NCBI GenBank assembly: GCA_964016875.1
Contig: OZ024733.1
Coordinates: 26,451,670 to 26,515,669, forward strand
DNA length: 64,000 nt
Reading direction: 5' to 3'
Source of the DNA: Fallopia convolvulus
Taxonomy: Eukaryota; Streptophyta; Magnoliopsida; Caryophyllales; Polygonaceae
Of this stretch, positions 44,230 to 56,076 are shown one piece after another (positions within the stretch are counted from its first letter, which is position 1; each line of letters opens with the position of its first letter). The translations under genes were made by a program, and so were the position numbers. The notes under the pieces were generated by a model, which saw nothing but the letters and a program-made list of their open reading frames with translations, searched no databases and was not told the DNA's origin.

Positions 44230-45560
44230 AAGACGATGGTCCAAACCACCACTAGATTTTGTCAAAATTAATTTTCATGGCTATAAAAGATAAAATGGAT
44301 ATGCAACAACAAGCATCGTAATTAGAAACCACCTCGGAGAGGTTATTTGGTTGGATGCCATTTTGAATCTATATTGGAGTATGGTGCAAGCAGAAGATAT
44401 AGGCATGTATAATGTTGTATGTGGTTATAGTTCCTCTCACCATGTGTCACCAACGCTGGCGCTTGATCCACTTGCGCCCTTGCATGCGCCAACAACGTCG
44501 CTAACCGTTTTGTCCACGCCCTTGCCTACGCTTGATGGGACTATTTATCCGGGCACTTTTGATGGAACTTTGAACCACGACCTGAGTACAGACTCCAGAT
44601 CTCATGCCAATTTCCACGTCCCCGACAAAGGTGAGTATTCACGTGGCCAAGCTTCCAAGACCGGCGTCCAAGGTGCCAAGGGTCCAAGCCAAGGCACCAC
44701 GCCCTACCTTGGGCACATCACACGAGCATGTGCTAGGGCATTGCTAGAACAAATCAAGGAGGAGCTCATGGTTCATAAGGTTCCGAAGGCTAACGATGGA
44801 GAAGGATGGAGTCTTCTCATGGTTCGTAGTTCGACTAGTGCTAAAACTTGACTTTTATTTTGTCAAGGACCTTGTAGTTGAATTTCTTGAAACTTATGGG
44901 AGTTTATGTAATTTTGTGAGAAGGGAGGGATGATGTTTGGGGCGTGCCATTTTGGGTTTAAAACCCTCTCCTTTGCCTACTTTTGTTGCTTAGACATGTT
45001 TTGATGAAAGGAATGAAACTTTCTCCTTTCCTTTCTCTTTGAGTTCTTTCTTTGCATTTCCTTTTTGTTGTTTGATCTTGTTGAAGAACTCGTTAGCGAG
45101 TCACATCCAACGTCCATCTTCAATCTAGTTTGCAAATCCCGGTAAGTCGTATCCGAGACGTTGCATCCTTATCCCCTCACGCCTCCTTCAACCACCATCG
45201 GTCAAAGAGAAGTGCCTCGTTGTCTCGTTCCTTCTTTAAGGATATTACCTCGCATCATCAACCCTCCATCGATCCTACTATTAGTATGTGTGGTCAATGA
45301 GAGAGAATTGAAAATAATTGAATTGGAAGGAGATAACATATTAGTGATTAATGCTTTACTTGGCAGTAGATCGTGTCCATGACCTGTTGAAATGATAATT
45401 GTTGACACTCTTCTGAACCTATAACCCTTTGAGGTTGTTAGAATAAAACATGTGTATCGTGATTGTAATGTTGTAGCTAATTCTATTGTTCGTTTATGTC
45501 ACTCGTTAAATGTCAGCCAAATTCGACATAATACAAAACTTCAAGTTCTCATATGAAAGG
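44230..45560 (+). pseudogene. LINE-2 RNase H, split by solo LTR
   Basis: First part to 44421: PPLDFVKINFHGYKR...IVIRNHLGEVIW. Second part from 45284: NERELKIIELEGDNILVINAL and KHVYRDCNVVANSIVRL. Removing 44422-45288 joins the two parts in the same frame. First catalytic Asp is changed (NFHG rather than NFDG). Confidence 0.78.
44422..45283 (+). mobile_element. Solo LTR carrying a gag-pol C-terminal tail
   Basis: 862 bp flanked by TSD GTATG (44417-44421, 45284-45288). Ends TGGTTATAG...CTACTATTA. The first about 430 bp form an open frame (part of 44351-44851) ending with GHITRACARALLEQIKEEL and a short tail, very like the polyprotein C terminus of CRM and related elements whose pol overlaps the LTR. 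The rest contains the downstream promoter/R region. So a second family with the pol-in-LTR layout is represented here only by its LTR. Confidence 0.75.
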
Positions 45561-45619
45561 ATGATTTAGGCTAAATCCTTGGGGTTTTGTCTAATTTTTA
45601 CCTATAAAAAACAAAGTAT

Positions 45620-46168
45620 TAGGAGTGGTATGATTGTTTAACAATATTTCGGTTAACCAAGATTTCGGTTAGTAATTTTGGGAAACCATAACTGAACCGT
45701 TCATCTTGGTTAATCGTATACTAGTTAACCAAGATTAGCGGCACACCTAATCGATTAACCAAGAGGCCCAAAATTAACCAAACCTCATCAAAACACTACA
45801 CCTAATTTGAAAGAAATGTTATTTTATAAAATATTAGGGAAAAGGAATTAGATATTAGAATTAAAGCACAATAACTAAGAAATATGTAATAAATGGACGG
45901 ACAAGAGGGAAAAAAAAAGGATTGAACCTAGGTAAAATGTATATGCATATAGACTCTTAACCATTACACCAATAAAGCTTTTAAGTAATAAATATATATT
46001 TTTTAATCTATTAACGTTTTTGGTTAACTACCCGAAAAATGATAATTGTAACCAAATCGAAAATCGGCTAACGATTCAATTTTTTATTTAAATTATTTGT
46101 ACGGTTAACCACAAAAGTGATTGGTTTTTTGGTATTTTTTCGATTTCGGTTTTATTTGCCCACCCCTA
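45620..46168. mobile_element. hAT-like non-autonomous element
   Basis: Ends TAGGAGTGG and, inverted, TAGGGGTGGGCAAATA, with many 'ggttaacc'/'tcggtt' short repeats inside. Possible degraded 8-bp TSD (caaagtat / gttagtat, five matches). Abuts the 3' end of LINE-2. Confidence 0.6.
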
Positions 46169-46879
46169 GTTAGTATATGTTGTTTTACTATTTTAGTGAT
46201 TAGTGAGTGGTGTAATAGCTATAGTTATCGAAATTATTAATTTTTTTAAAACGCGGAATTATTAGTTAGGGCATGTATGAATCATTCTCATTAATTTTAA
46301 TACAATGATAAAGTCAGGTGGTCAATTAAGTGTTAGTCCACGCATACATATGCATGTAAGACCAACACATAAATCTAGTAAATTTTATTCCAAAACCAAT
46401 CAACATAATAACTCTTAGTAAATAAAATTAATCGTTGCATAGATAAAAAAATTGCAATCTAATTCAAGCACAAAGAACACTTTTTTGAAGTATGGGTTCT
46501 TTTCCAAAACTCAATGCTCTCATTGTTACAACACAAGGAAATTCTTTGTTTGACATTCGAGCAAGACATCTTTTGATGCTTTTCACATTCGTCAAGAATC
46601 CAAGATAACATGCAATATGTTGTGTGGCACTATGGCACCTACATCAATTATTTATGGTAAATCGACATCCTTTCTCAATCTTTGGTTACCATCAATTCAT
46701 CGATCATTTAGCAGACTCATTAAGGTTTTCCATTGTTCTAACATGAACCCTTGAATATGACCTTGCTCCTACAATATCTTGAGCATTATTTTCTATGGGT
46801 TATTGCCTCAGACCTCTATTGATAGTTGGTTGCACATTAGTCTGATTTACACCCTTAGTTGTTGGTGCTCCACTTCACG
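46169..46879. other. No gene recognised; probably decayed copia sequence
   Basis: AT-rich, short frames only; may be the continuation of the copia remnant to its right. Confidence 0.4.
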
Positions 46880-47820
46880 TCCCTTGGTTCATTGTCGATC
46901 TCCCCACCATTTTGGAAAGCTGACTAGAAGATAACAACCTAATTTTTCATGTCCTTTCGATTGCAACGAGTGCAAACAACAATAGGATCTCTTTTTCTCA
47001 AGTTGATTTTTGTGGGTTCCCTTCAGCATGATCCACAAATGACAACAAGTCGGACTTCTCATTTGTCCCTCTTGAGATATTTCACATTTTGTCTTCTTGT
47101 ATTACCATGAAATATGTTCATATTATGTTCGGTGGTGGTTCAAAGTTGAGAATGCATCCACCGTTTCGTAGGGGTCATGGTCTAGGTCCATCAAGAATTG
47201 ATGAAGCATTTAATCCTCTTAATGCTTCTCAAACCTTGCACCAATATTGCGAGTGCAAATGTTGCAAGAGAAGTTGGGGATTTGTTTGAACTCATTGAGT
47301 TTTTCCCACCATTTGCTTAGTCTCCTAAAGTATTGAGAAATTGTTATCCCTTTTGTTTACAAGCATCAAGAGATGAATTTATTTGATGAGATCTTGGTCT
47401 ATTTCTACCATAGAATCTCTACTTAATATCATCCCAAAACTCTTTTGGCAATCTCCTTGTGAGAGATGGTGGGTCGTAGTGAGCCTTTGATTGAGTTGAA
47501 AATCCTTGAAACTAACATGTATTTTATGGTCCACTAATCTTCAAGATCCAACATGTCATCAATGGACATTGAATAGCTCATGCAAGAAAGACATTGCTTT
47601 TCTTGGCCCTGAGCGCAGTTGTATTGGTTATGGCCATTTTGCATAGTTTCCCAAGTTGTGCTTAAGTGATAAGATTTCTTGGATTTTCATGGGAAGTCGG
47701 AAAATAAGGATTGAGACTTTCTCTCAACACCTGAGACATCTTCTACCTTCTTTGTTAGATTAGACATGGACTATAGCTTATGATGAGTTGCGTTTGATTA
47801 GGGTTTTCTAGGTGTGATAA
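46880..47820 (-). pseudogene. Ty1-copia gag (UBN2 type), decayed
   Basis: Minus-strand translation in shifting frames gives SRIFNSIKGSLRPTISHKEI and then EFWDDIK*RF...PRSHQINSSLDACKQKG, a cysteine-containing C-N-I-L/V region, and the tail towards a zinc knuckle. This order matches copia gag (DIKERFS...R..QLK..LA.CKQ.G). Multiple stops and frameshifts. It lies directly downstream of a primer site (47821-47831), as expected. Confidence 0.65.
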
Positions 47821-47831
47821 CTTTGATACCA
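47821..47831 (-). other. Copia primer-binding site remnant (tRNA-iMet)
   Basis: TGGTATCAAAG on the minus strand (one change from TGGTATCAGAG), with 'taataaatcttatgaagag' to the right as the presumed inner LTR edge. Confidence 0.6.
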
Positions 47832-50800
47832 TAATAAATCTTATGAAGAGAAACTCCGTCTTAATTTCTTATCCCTTGTTCAGTTCTCCCTATGTTATAA
47901 TATACAAAAAGATATTAAACTCTATCATAAAGAGTGTTGAGGTTATAAACACATTTACAACTTCTAACCATAAATAAGATATTACATCTATCATTAACTT
48001 TCTCTAATAAAAATGCTTAAACAAATTGATAATAGTGGGGGTGGGGGCTAATATTCAAGTAGAGGGGGTTTAGGTGTGTGTGGGTGGGGGTCGAGGGGAG
48101 TTCAGGTTAGGGTGAGGGTTTAGGTGTAGGAGGAGGATGTCTTAGCGTTTTTTGTCTATGTACGGGTTTTACTTCTGAGTGTACTTGTCCTTCTTGGTTT
48201 TTTTTTTATTTTTGCGTGCCACTTAAGGCTTATCGAAAACATCCTCTCGACTAGTTCGAGGTATGTGTGCCTACATCCAGAAACCCTCAAACCCCTCTTC
48301 AATGTAATTTACTAGTTAGTTTGTAAACAAGTTGATACTAGTTCATTTACAAAACTTTTTGTAACACCCCATATGAACATTGGAGAATATTATCCGCTAG
48401 TGACCTCAGTTTAAAACAACAAAGCCACCCAAAGCCATTAAGGTAACGAAACACATTATTTTTATTTATCGATAATGGAAGACAATAATTCTTTGTAAAA
48501 AAACTTTATCTTTATTTATCGATCAATTGAACCTTACAAATTTCAAAAGACATTGCAGTCGAATATAAGAAATAAAATATAAAGGATCCTCATAAAGACT
48601 TTAGTTTTAACAAAAAAATGATAAAACGGTCTTCTATTTGAACGAAATCTTTGTTTATCGAGATTCCACGAGTTCTTAGCATATCATTTCTTGATTTTAG
48701 CTTTGGAGTGGCTCAATCAAGATCCTCGTTTAAGTATAGTATTTGGAAACTTTTATTTAACTTCTATGCCTTTGATCCATTGGATCCACTCTTTAATTCC
48801 ACTCTCAAGAACTCCTGATGTGTCGTATAGAAGACAGTGGATACCAACCGACCATGCAAAGGAAAAAGATGGTCGTGTTAGTTAATAAAACACTAAGCAA
48901 GTGAACGAAACAATTGGTTCTTATGGTCATAACTATACATGTTAACACCAAACTTAAAAATAATAATCAGTCCATGATCCAACAATTAGTACTCCAATCG
49001 GAAGAGAATTAAAATATAAATTTCCAAGAGATAGGACACCACAAATGTGGTTCCATTAAGAAATATAAACATTTGTTAGGAACTTATATTATTGACACAA
49101 GTATTTCGAAAAGCCTCTATCAACTAATCTGATCAACTTAATCAATCTCATCGCATACGTATTGTGCAAATTCAGATTGCTTAAATGATCTTTCTTAGTC
49201 GAGAGAAAGAATGGTTTTCCAAGTTGTAAACATCCTAATATATTAATTAATGTGCCTAATGCCCTTATCTTACATTACTTTGAAAATTGTACACTCAGTT
49301 TGGTAATTTTTATTTGGCTCCCATTACTAAGATCTACATGCACATAATTCTTCCAAGATTAGAGATAATATTTCATCAATGATCATTGGCTCACATAATA
49401 CAATGCACTTAGCTAGAGTGCAAAAACACCCCTCAAGCGTAGAGTGGGCAGAATCAGGACCCAAGTATTAGGGTATATAGGTACATCCTAATACAATCTT
49501 TTATAGAGATGTTAAGCGAGACTAAGCTTCCATACCAGAAACTACTTTAATCCACAAAATGCCTCATAATAAGACATATTAAACGCACAAGGTCACACAT
49601 AACAGACCTAAATCCAATTCTAGCGCAATATTGAATCAAATAAGAAAAACGATAAAATCATTATCTCTAATACGATAAATAACATATCATACTTTATTTA
49701 TCAAACAAGTTTGTTTCCCATGAAAATATTAAATGGGATTTCATTCCTCATTTAATATAATTATGCATGAGAGAACTGTCCATTTGCCTTGAGATTCCTG
49801 ACAAATCTATCAAGGGAAAAAGTTCTGATATCGAACGACATGCAATTAAAACCCGAGCTTGGGTTGCACCGGAAAAGAACATAGAAATAAATTAAAATCA
49901 ATTTATTTATGTTCAGGGGTTAACTAATACAAATTATTATGTCCTTACAATAATTTGTTAAAGACTTGTTCATATTAGTTCGGTTTTATAAACTTAACCG
50001 TTTAAAATTCTGACAAAAACATTATAACTAAATTTAACATCTTTATATATAATATTCCAATTATGTATATAATATCAAATCAATTAATTAAATTTGTTAC
50101 ATATAAATTTAATAAAATAAATTTAAACGAAAACAATATCGGGAAGACGGATTTATACTGACATGCTTATCAAGACATAGAAGTGGAACGACGATGCAAA
50201 TCAAGATGGGTCGGCTCTTTTCCTTTCTCCCACTCCTTCTCTTATTTCCCTTCTTGTTCGAAAAACAGCAATGCATCAACACCATGGCAGGGTAGCGGCA
50301 ACGACCAGCTGCTGGCGGAGCACGGCGATGGCTTTGGTGGCGCGCGAGTTTGTAATACATGCAAAGTCCTTTTGTAATTATGAATATGTTGGCAATAGTG
50401 TGCACATGTTTATTGGTTGTTTGATTATATGCTTGTTTATTGGGCCGCTTAATCGTGTGAATGGCCAAAACACCTTCATCTTTGTTATGGGCTCTAACCC
50501 ATGTATGGTTTATTCAAGCCAAGCCTTGTTCTCAATTTTAAGATCACATTTTGATGAAGTCGAGTCTAAAACCTCACTTTTTACTTTTTAATCTCGCCTC
50601 CGATTATATCATGGTTTTATACTTACAATTGTGCCATTCTTCTATTTACGGTTTTACCCTTGGTTGTTTTGCACACCACCACAACTCCTTGTCTCGTCAT
50701 CCTAGTTCCACAAGGGAAAATGAGACAACCAATGGTGCACGAGCTTTGCCAAATCTCGTATGACAACACTAATCGTAACATGGTGATCCACACGCTTTTA

Positions 50801-51842
50801 AGTGTTGAATTTAATTTAAGACACGTCTTATTTATTAAAAAGAAAATTTAAATAAATTGTGACGTTTTAAATATTATGAGAGAATAATTACGAAACTATC
50901 CTTCTATAAAAAGTCCGATATTACACTCTAGATGAGATGTTATGATATGTATCAACCCTGGACAAGTCAAGATCACACAGCATGAATTGGGTTGCAATCA
51001 AGTCATGTGGCTTTTCATATTTGGAAGCTTCCATCACCATCAATGCATCATTCCAAGGGTCCTTTAAAGTGAATTCAATATATTACATCAAAGGTTGTTC
51101 CATTAATGTGGTCATTACTTCCATTAATGTGGTCATTACTTCAACAAATGAAGGGGTGTGACTCTTCGCCTTTTGAATATTTGAATAATGACTTAAATGA
51201 GTGAGAAATAAGAGTTCGACCAACTATCGGGTGATAAATAACGACTTGAATCCTTTGTGCCTATTGTTGAAACCCGAAAATAATACGCACTAAGTACGAG
51301 ATTTTATTAATACTAACTATCGGGTTTTGTATAACCAAATGGTTTTTGTACATAGATTATTTCCTCCTCCCCACCCTTCAACTAATTGTTTTGTACTCCT
51401 CTTTACAAATAAAACTTTTTGGACTTTATACCGTAAATAGCACGATCTCTTTAAGAGATAAAATACGTCGAATCTAGGTACAAGAAAAGATCTTGACCTG
51501 GAAAGGTTTTTCGACCCTTTATTTGATCCATCCTATCTTTTTATTTATATCGCTTTGTTGTTGGATAATTCCGCCGAGCTCTGATGTGGGACGAGCCCAA
51601 AGTGATGCTCGTGAGCAAGGTGACGCGGTGGCAACATCTAAGTGGACCTCTATATTTGTATGAAGTTTTAAGCTCTACTAGATATGTAACACGGTGGTAT
51701 GCATGGCGATAATACACGCAAATGAAAGTGTTACGTGAGCTTACTATGCATGCATGCAAGGAATCAGGCTCATGTCTTTTTAATTGACTTTAATGGACCA
51801 AGCCTATATGCTTAATTAATAAGCCATGCTTGTATTTTTGTT
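47832..51842. other. Long AT-rich intergenic stretch, no gene recognised
   Basis: Only short unconvincing frames. Begins with the presumed copia 5' LTR. Contains a G-rich tract at about 48030-48130 (runs such as GGGGGTGGGGG and GGTTAGGGTGAGGGTTTAGG), a TGTAACACCCC segment at 48359 like the start of some gypsy LTRs, and a 23-bp direct duplication at about 51105-51150. Confidence 0.5.
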
Positions 51843-52445
51843 TTATTGGGGCCAGACCCACCGGATCAAATACATGCTAAGGTGAACCACGCACACATAC
51901 AATGGTAGGGGGAAGGGACAGCCTTGGCAAAGTCCTTTGCAATCTATAAAGAAGCCTTCGAGGGAACCGTTGATATTAATATAGTAAGAGACATAAGTGA
52001 TGTAGAGTTTTACCCATGTAACAAATTTTTCAGGAAATCCAAAGGCTCTCAAGGCATTGAGGATGAAGATGTGGTTGGTCAAGTCAAAAGCTCATCGAAA
52101 ATCCATCTTGATTACGCAACAGGGAGAGGAGTTGGTGCAGTCGTATTTATTAAGGAGCTCTTGGCAAAGGAGTGAGTTTTGCCGAATTGATCTACTTGGG
52201 ATGGAGGCACCTTGGTTATTGGAAACTATATCTAGAAAAATTTCCTTAAGATGCCCCATAATCACTTTGGCAATGGTTTTGTAGAGGTTGATATAGCGGG
52301 AGATATGGTGGAAGTTATAGATGGTGGTGGGGTCATTGACTTTGGGAATGAGAGAGATGACAGTGTGGTTGAGTTGTTTGATGAGATTTCCCTTTTCGAA
52401 GAAAATAAGGAAATGTAAGGTAACATCACCCCAACAATGTCTCAT
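51843..52445 (-). pseudogene. LINE-3 reverse transcriptase fragment
   Basis: Two frames: NHTVISLIPKVNDPTTIYNFHHISRYINLYKTIAKVIMGHLK...QGASIPSRSIRQNSLLCQELL, then FILNALRAFGFPEKFVTWVKLYITYVSYYININGSLEGFF and GLCQGCPFPL (from RGLRQGDPLS, with the Asp lost). Sequence stops before the FxDD box. Confidence 0.85.
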
Positions 52446-52768
52446 GAGACTTTGTAGAAGAGCGAGTTAGACCCATAGGGTTCAAGAATCTTGTTTTTGT
52501 AGCAATTGAAGAGCAGGGGCGGATCCAGGATTGTCCAGAAGGGGGCGAATTTTGTACATTGAGCCTCACTTGCCTGATTTAACTTAGTTGCTTATCAAAA
52601 TTTTTTATCAGTATTTTTTAATCAAATACAGCTATTTACATGTAATGTCTTTAATGTCACGTGGCTCTTAATTTGAAGGAGTAAATTATTTTTATTTTTT
52701 TTGTTAAACTATTATCAAGCTTAGATTGTTACTTGTTAGTATCGCTCGGCTGCAAAATTGGGGTAGGG

Positions 52769-54049
52769 TGTTGAAGAGCTTCTTGACAAACAAATAAATT
52801 TATATCAAGACCCCACTGAGTATAGCAGAGTCAGGTTCGTTCGCAAGAGAAAGTCAGTATCAAGTTTTGTTTACTTAGGGCGCAAGTAATAGCAAAAGTT
52901 TGGGTTATTATCAATGAAAGGGAAAATTCTAAGGTCTAGGTATCACCACAACAACAATTATGCATGCAAACGCCAATGAAACACAAAGATCATACTTTTA
53001 TCACATAAAGCCGTCAACTTTTGTCAACTAAGCAAGGAAATCAACCAGCTTTCATTAAATTAATAAACCTGTCTATCTATCTCTTTGCTTCAATTAGGAT
53101 TGATCAACTTTCTCTTCAAAATCCTAATTGACTATTCTGATTCATAGTTTTCGCTTTCGCTTCAACTATAAACGAGAAATTAATTTTCAACTTTTGTTTC
53201 AAGGATTTAAGAACAAGAGAAAAGATTCATGGATAAAAACAATTAAATCATGATCAAAGGCAAACATGCACAACCATTGTTGGGTTAACCCCAACCTTAG
53301 AAAGAAGAGAACTACTCACAAGTCATTATGGACGAACAAATTAAATTCAATTAAAATAAAACTCACAATTAAACCCAAAGCAAACGTCTTCTCAAATTCT
53401 CCAACTTGTCTCTTCTCTCTTCCCTAAACTTAGTTGATTGTAGGAGAAGTAAACTAAAGCTAGAACAAGGGTTTATATAGTAAAAGTTAAGCTACTCCTA
53501 AGGAAATAATATCTTCTAAAGATATATCCCCAAAGGAAACTATCTAAAGGGATAAAATAACACTTAAACGTGCCGACTCAGATTGCCCCTACCGATACGG
53601 GATGCCTCGGTAACGACCCCCGTCAGGGTCAGTAGGGTTTCTTCGTTTTCCTTCGACTTTGTCTTCTCTTTGACAGCCTCGTTACTGACCCTAGGCACCT
53701 CGGTACCGACCCTCCCAATAGGGGATCATTAGCCTTCGTTTTTTCTTTGTTTCTTCATCCTTAGGCTCGGTATTGATCTTCCGACCTTCCTTTCTTGCTT
53801 GAACTTGATTCTTCACCTCTTTATTGGCTCCATTCCTTAAGTGCTTTTCCTTAGTTTTGCTCTTCTCCTAAAAAACGCTCCAAACAGCTTCTAAAACCTA
53901 CAAAAACACCACCAAAGCTTATGTAGACTCCATATCTTAAGAAAATACGAAAACCTACAAAAACGACTCAAAACAAAACACAAAACCAAAGAAAAGGACT
54001 TAAACACATAAAAACACACCCTAAAACATGACTAAAAAGGCGGACATCA
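52769..54049 (-). repeat. Athila-like 3' LTR
   Basis: 1,281 bp, TGTTGAAG...GACATCA. Differs from the 5' LTR by scattered changes and the lack of a roughly 38-bp 'cctcggtaggagg...' segment near the middle-right part. Confidence 0.85.
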
Positions 54050-54062
54050 AAATACCCCTTAC
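54050..54062 (-). other. Athila-like polypurine tract
   Basis: AAGTAAGGGGTATTT-like purine-rich run on the minus strand directly before the 3' LTR. Confidence 0.65.
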
Positions 54063-54393
54063 TTAGACTTGCTTGTCCTCAAGCAATCAACAAGACATTA
54101 ATCAAAACCAACAACATATCATTCATGCATTAGCCCTTATCAAAAAGCAACATCATAGGCACAAGTAGAAGAAATAGACAAGTGAATCTAACATCATCAC
54201 ACATATATAATCAACCTCAAGCAAAGGCAACCAAAATCCAACCTCACAAGGGTATATGTGTTTCACTCAACTCTCAAGTGTTTAGGCTTACAATAACAAC
54301 TCTCAACTTAATCCTATATGCAAAAACTACATAGACATTGTTACTTATATCACCAAACTCTCCACCGGAGATGTCAAACACACATGAAAATCA

Positions 54394-54882
54394 TCAAGAG
54401 AACTTAGACTCAATGGAAGACTTCATAGAAGACTCCATTCGGCCGAGTTGTAATGAGGCTTTGTATAAACAATAGGGCGTGCAGTTATTTTGGCTATGTG
54501 GTGCTAAAATCCGGGAATCAAGACTCCTAAATTTACAGCACAACTCACCCAAACTCTTCTCAAAATAACCAAAATCACTAAACATTAAGAATACTTCATC
54601 TCTTTCAACACCTAAAATATCCCAAATAATCTCGCTTAATAGACACTTAGGAAAATTTGGCTCATTGCACACCTTATTCACTACTACTACTTTTTTTTCT
54701 TTTTCATTACTTTTTCCGTTTTTTTTCTCTTTTTTTTTCACAACACTTGGTGCTTTTATTGGGAGCCAAAAATCCTTTACATGATATAAACTGCGAGATT
54801 TATAAGATACCCAACCCAACATCACCCCACACTTTGAACCAACACATATCTTACTCAACAAAATTATCATACCAACCAACAC
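54394..54882 (-). CDS. Unidentified ORF in Athila-like 3' region
   Basis: 162 codons with a Lys/Glu-rich centre (KKKEKKNGKSNEKEKK). It lies where Athila elements carry an env-like third ORF, but I see no signal peptide or clear membrane segment and cannot confirm homology. It may be a remnant or a chance frame. Confidence 0.3.
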   Translation of the reverse strand: MLVGMIILLSKICVGSKCGVMLGWVSYKSRSLYHVKDFWLPIKAPSVVKKKEKKNGKSNEKEKKVVVVNKVCNEPNFPKCLLSEIIWDILGVERDEVFLMFSDFGYFEKSLGELCCKFRSLDSRILAPHSQNNCTPYCLYKASLQLGRMESSMKSSIESKFS

Positions 54883-55185
54883 TAATTCCTAATCCCCGGA
54901 TAGGGTCAAGCTAACATCGGCTAGGGAATAATTTTGTGGAGCTAAAAATAGGCTTAAAGGCTCAAAAACATTGGCTTCAAAGCAAGGAATAATAATAGGG
55001 TAGGTAAAAAGAAAGATAAAAGTGGGTTAAAGAAAATAAGTTCTCCATCATATGATATCATATGTAATGAACTAATATCTCATAAAGGTCTCAAGAAATA
55101 GATAACCATGACAATACCAAGAGATAATATGCATAAGGAGAGTAAATCACACATGAAAAGAAGAGGGGTTTCTGATGTTCTCTCT

Positions 55186-55595
55186 ATAAGGCCAAAAATA
55201 ACTCACTAGGTAGCAATTTTTGTTGGATTGCAATTAAATCCTACCTAAAGTCATATGTGCTCAATTACATCACAAGTTAAAAATTTCACATAAAAACAAT
55301 TTCATGGTAGACTTGAGCTAAACTATCCAAAAATGTCATAGGAATTACATGATCTAGCAAGTCATCACTATTCTAGAACTTCTAAGTGAGGTTTCATCTG
55401 TCTAAAAACAACTCACTAGGTAGCAATTTTTGTTGGATTTAGATCACTTCTACCTAAGATCATATGTGCTCAATTTCTTCACAAGCTAAATTCTACAATT
55501 AAAAACAACTTTTTCAAGTAGACTTAGACTAAGCTATCCAGAATATGCTAAAAGAATTACATGATCAAGCAAGTCAAAGCACATAATAAGACATC
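55186..55595. repeat. About 205-bp tandem duplication in Athila-like 3' region
   Basis: AACTCACTAGGTAGCAATTT / TTGTTGGAT begins at about 55199 and again at about 55407. Each copy is followed by 'catatgtgctcaattNCttCac' and 'gctatcc', with moderate divergence. Confidence 0.8.
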
Positions 55596-56076
55596 TAAGT
55601 GGAGTACAATCCATCCAAAAATAACAAACAAACTCAAAGAAAGACATCAAAAGAGAAAGACATAAAAACTGAGTTTTCTTTTCCCCACCCCATACTTAAA
55701 CAAAACAGTGTCCTCACTGTAAAAGAAAGGACAATAAAAAGATAAAGAAGGAAAGAAAAGAAACTCACAAAACACTTATGAAGCTCTCTTGGAGATCATT
55801 AACCACGATCATTGACGAGGAGGTCGAGGAGGAACGGGTAATCATCGATCAGGGTCGTTATCGACACACTCTCTCTTTCGGCGGCATTAGCTTGTCTTCC
55901 TCAACTTTTTGTACCTGAGTCACTTATAAAAACATCTATCCTGACTACACTAACTAACCTAAAAACAAGTCAAAGGAAAGCTAGCAAAAAGATCTAAGAA
56001 ACTAAAACTAAGCGGGTTGCCTCCCGTAAGCGCTAAATTTAATGTCTATAGCTTGACAAGACTTACCTTGGCTAAA

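Larger units (their letters stand above)
42490..45610 (+). mobile_element. LINE-2 (plant L1-type), 5'-truncated, interrupted
   Basis: Related to LINE-1. It starts in the middle of RT and runs through linker, zinc-ribbon and RNase H to an A-rich 3' end near 45605. A solo LTR (44422-45283) splits the RNase H. Many stops and frameshifts. It begins about 400 bp upstream of the helicase promoter, on the opposite strand. Confidence 0.85.

Noticed and set aside
48030..48130. G-rich tract considered as interstitial telomere repeat
   Set aside because: Units are irregular (mixed GGGTTTAGG, GGGGGT, GAGGG) with no TTTAGGG array.
50109..50851. Several 60-120 codon frames on both strands
   Set aside because: Overlapping, without recognisable motifs, promoter or splice pattern.
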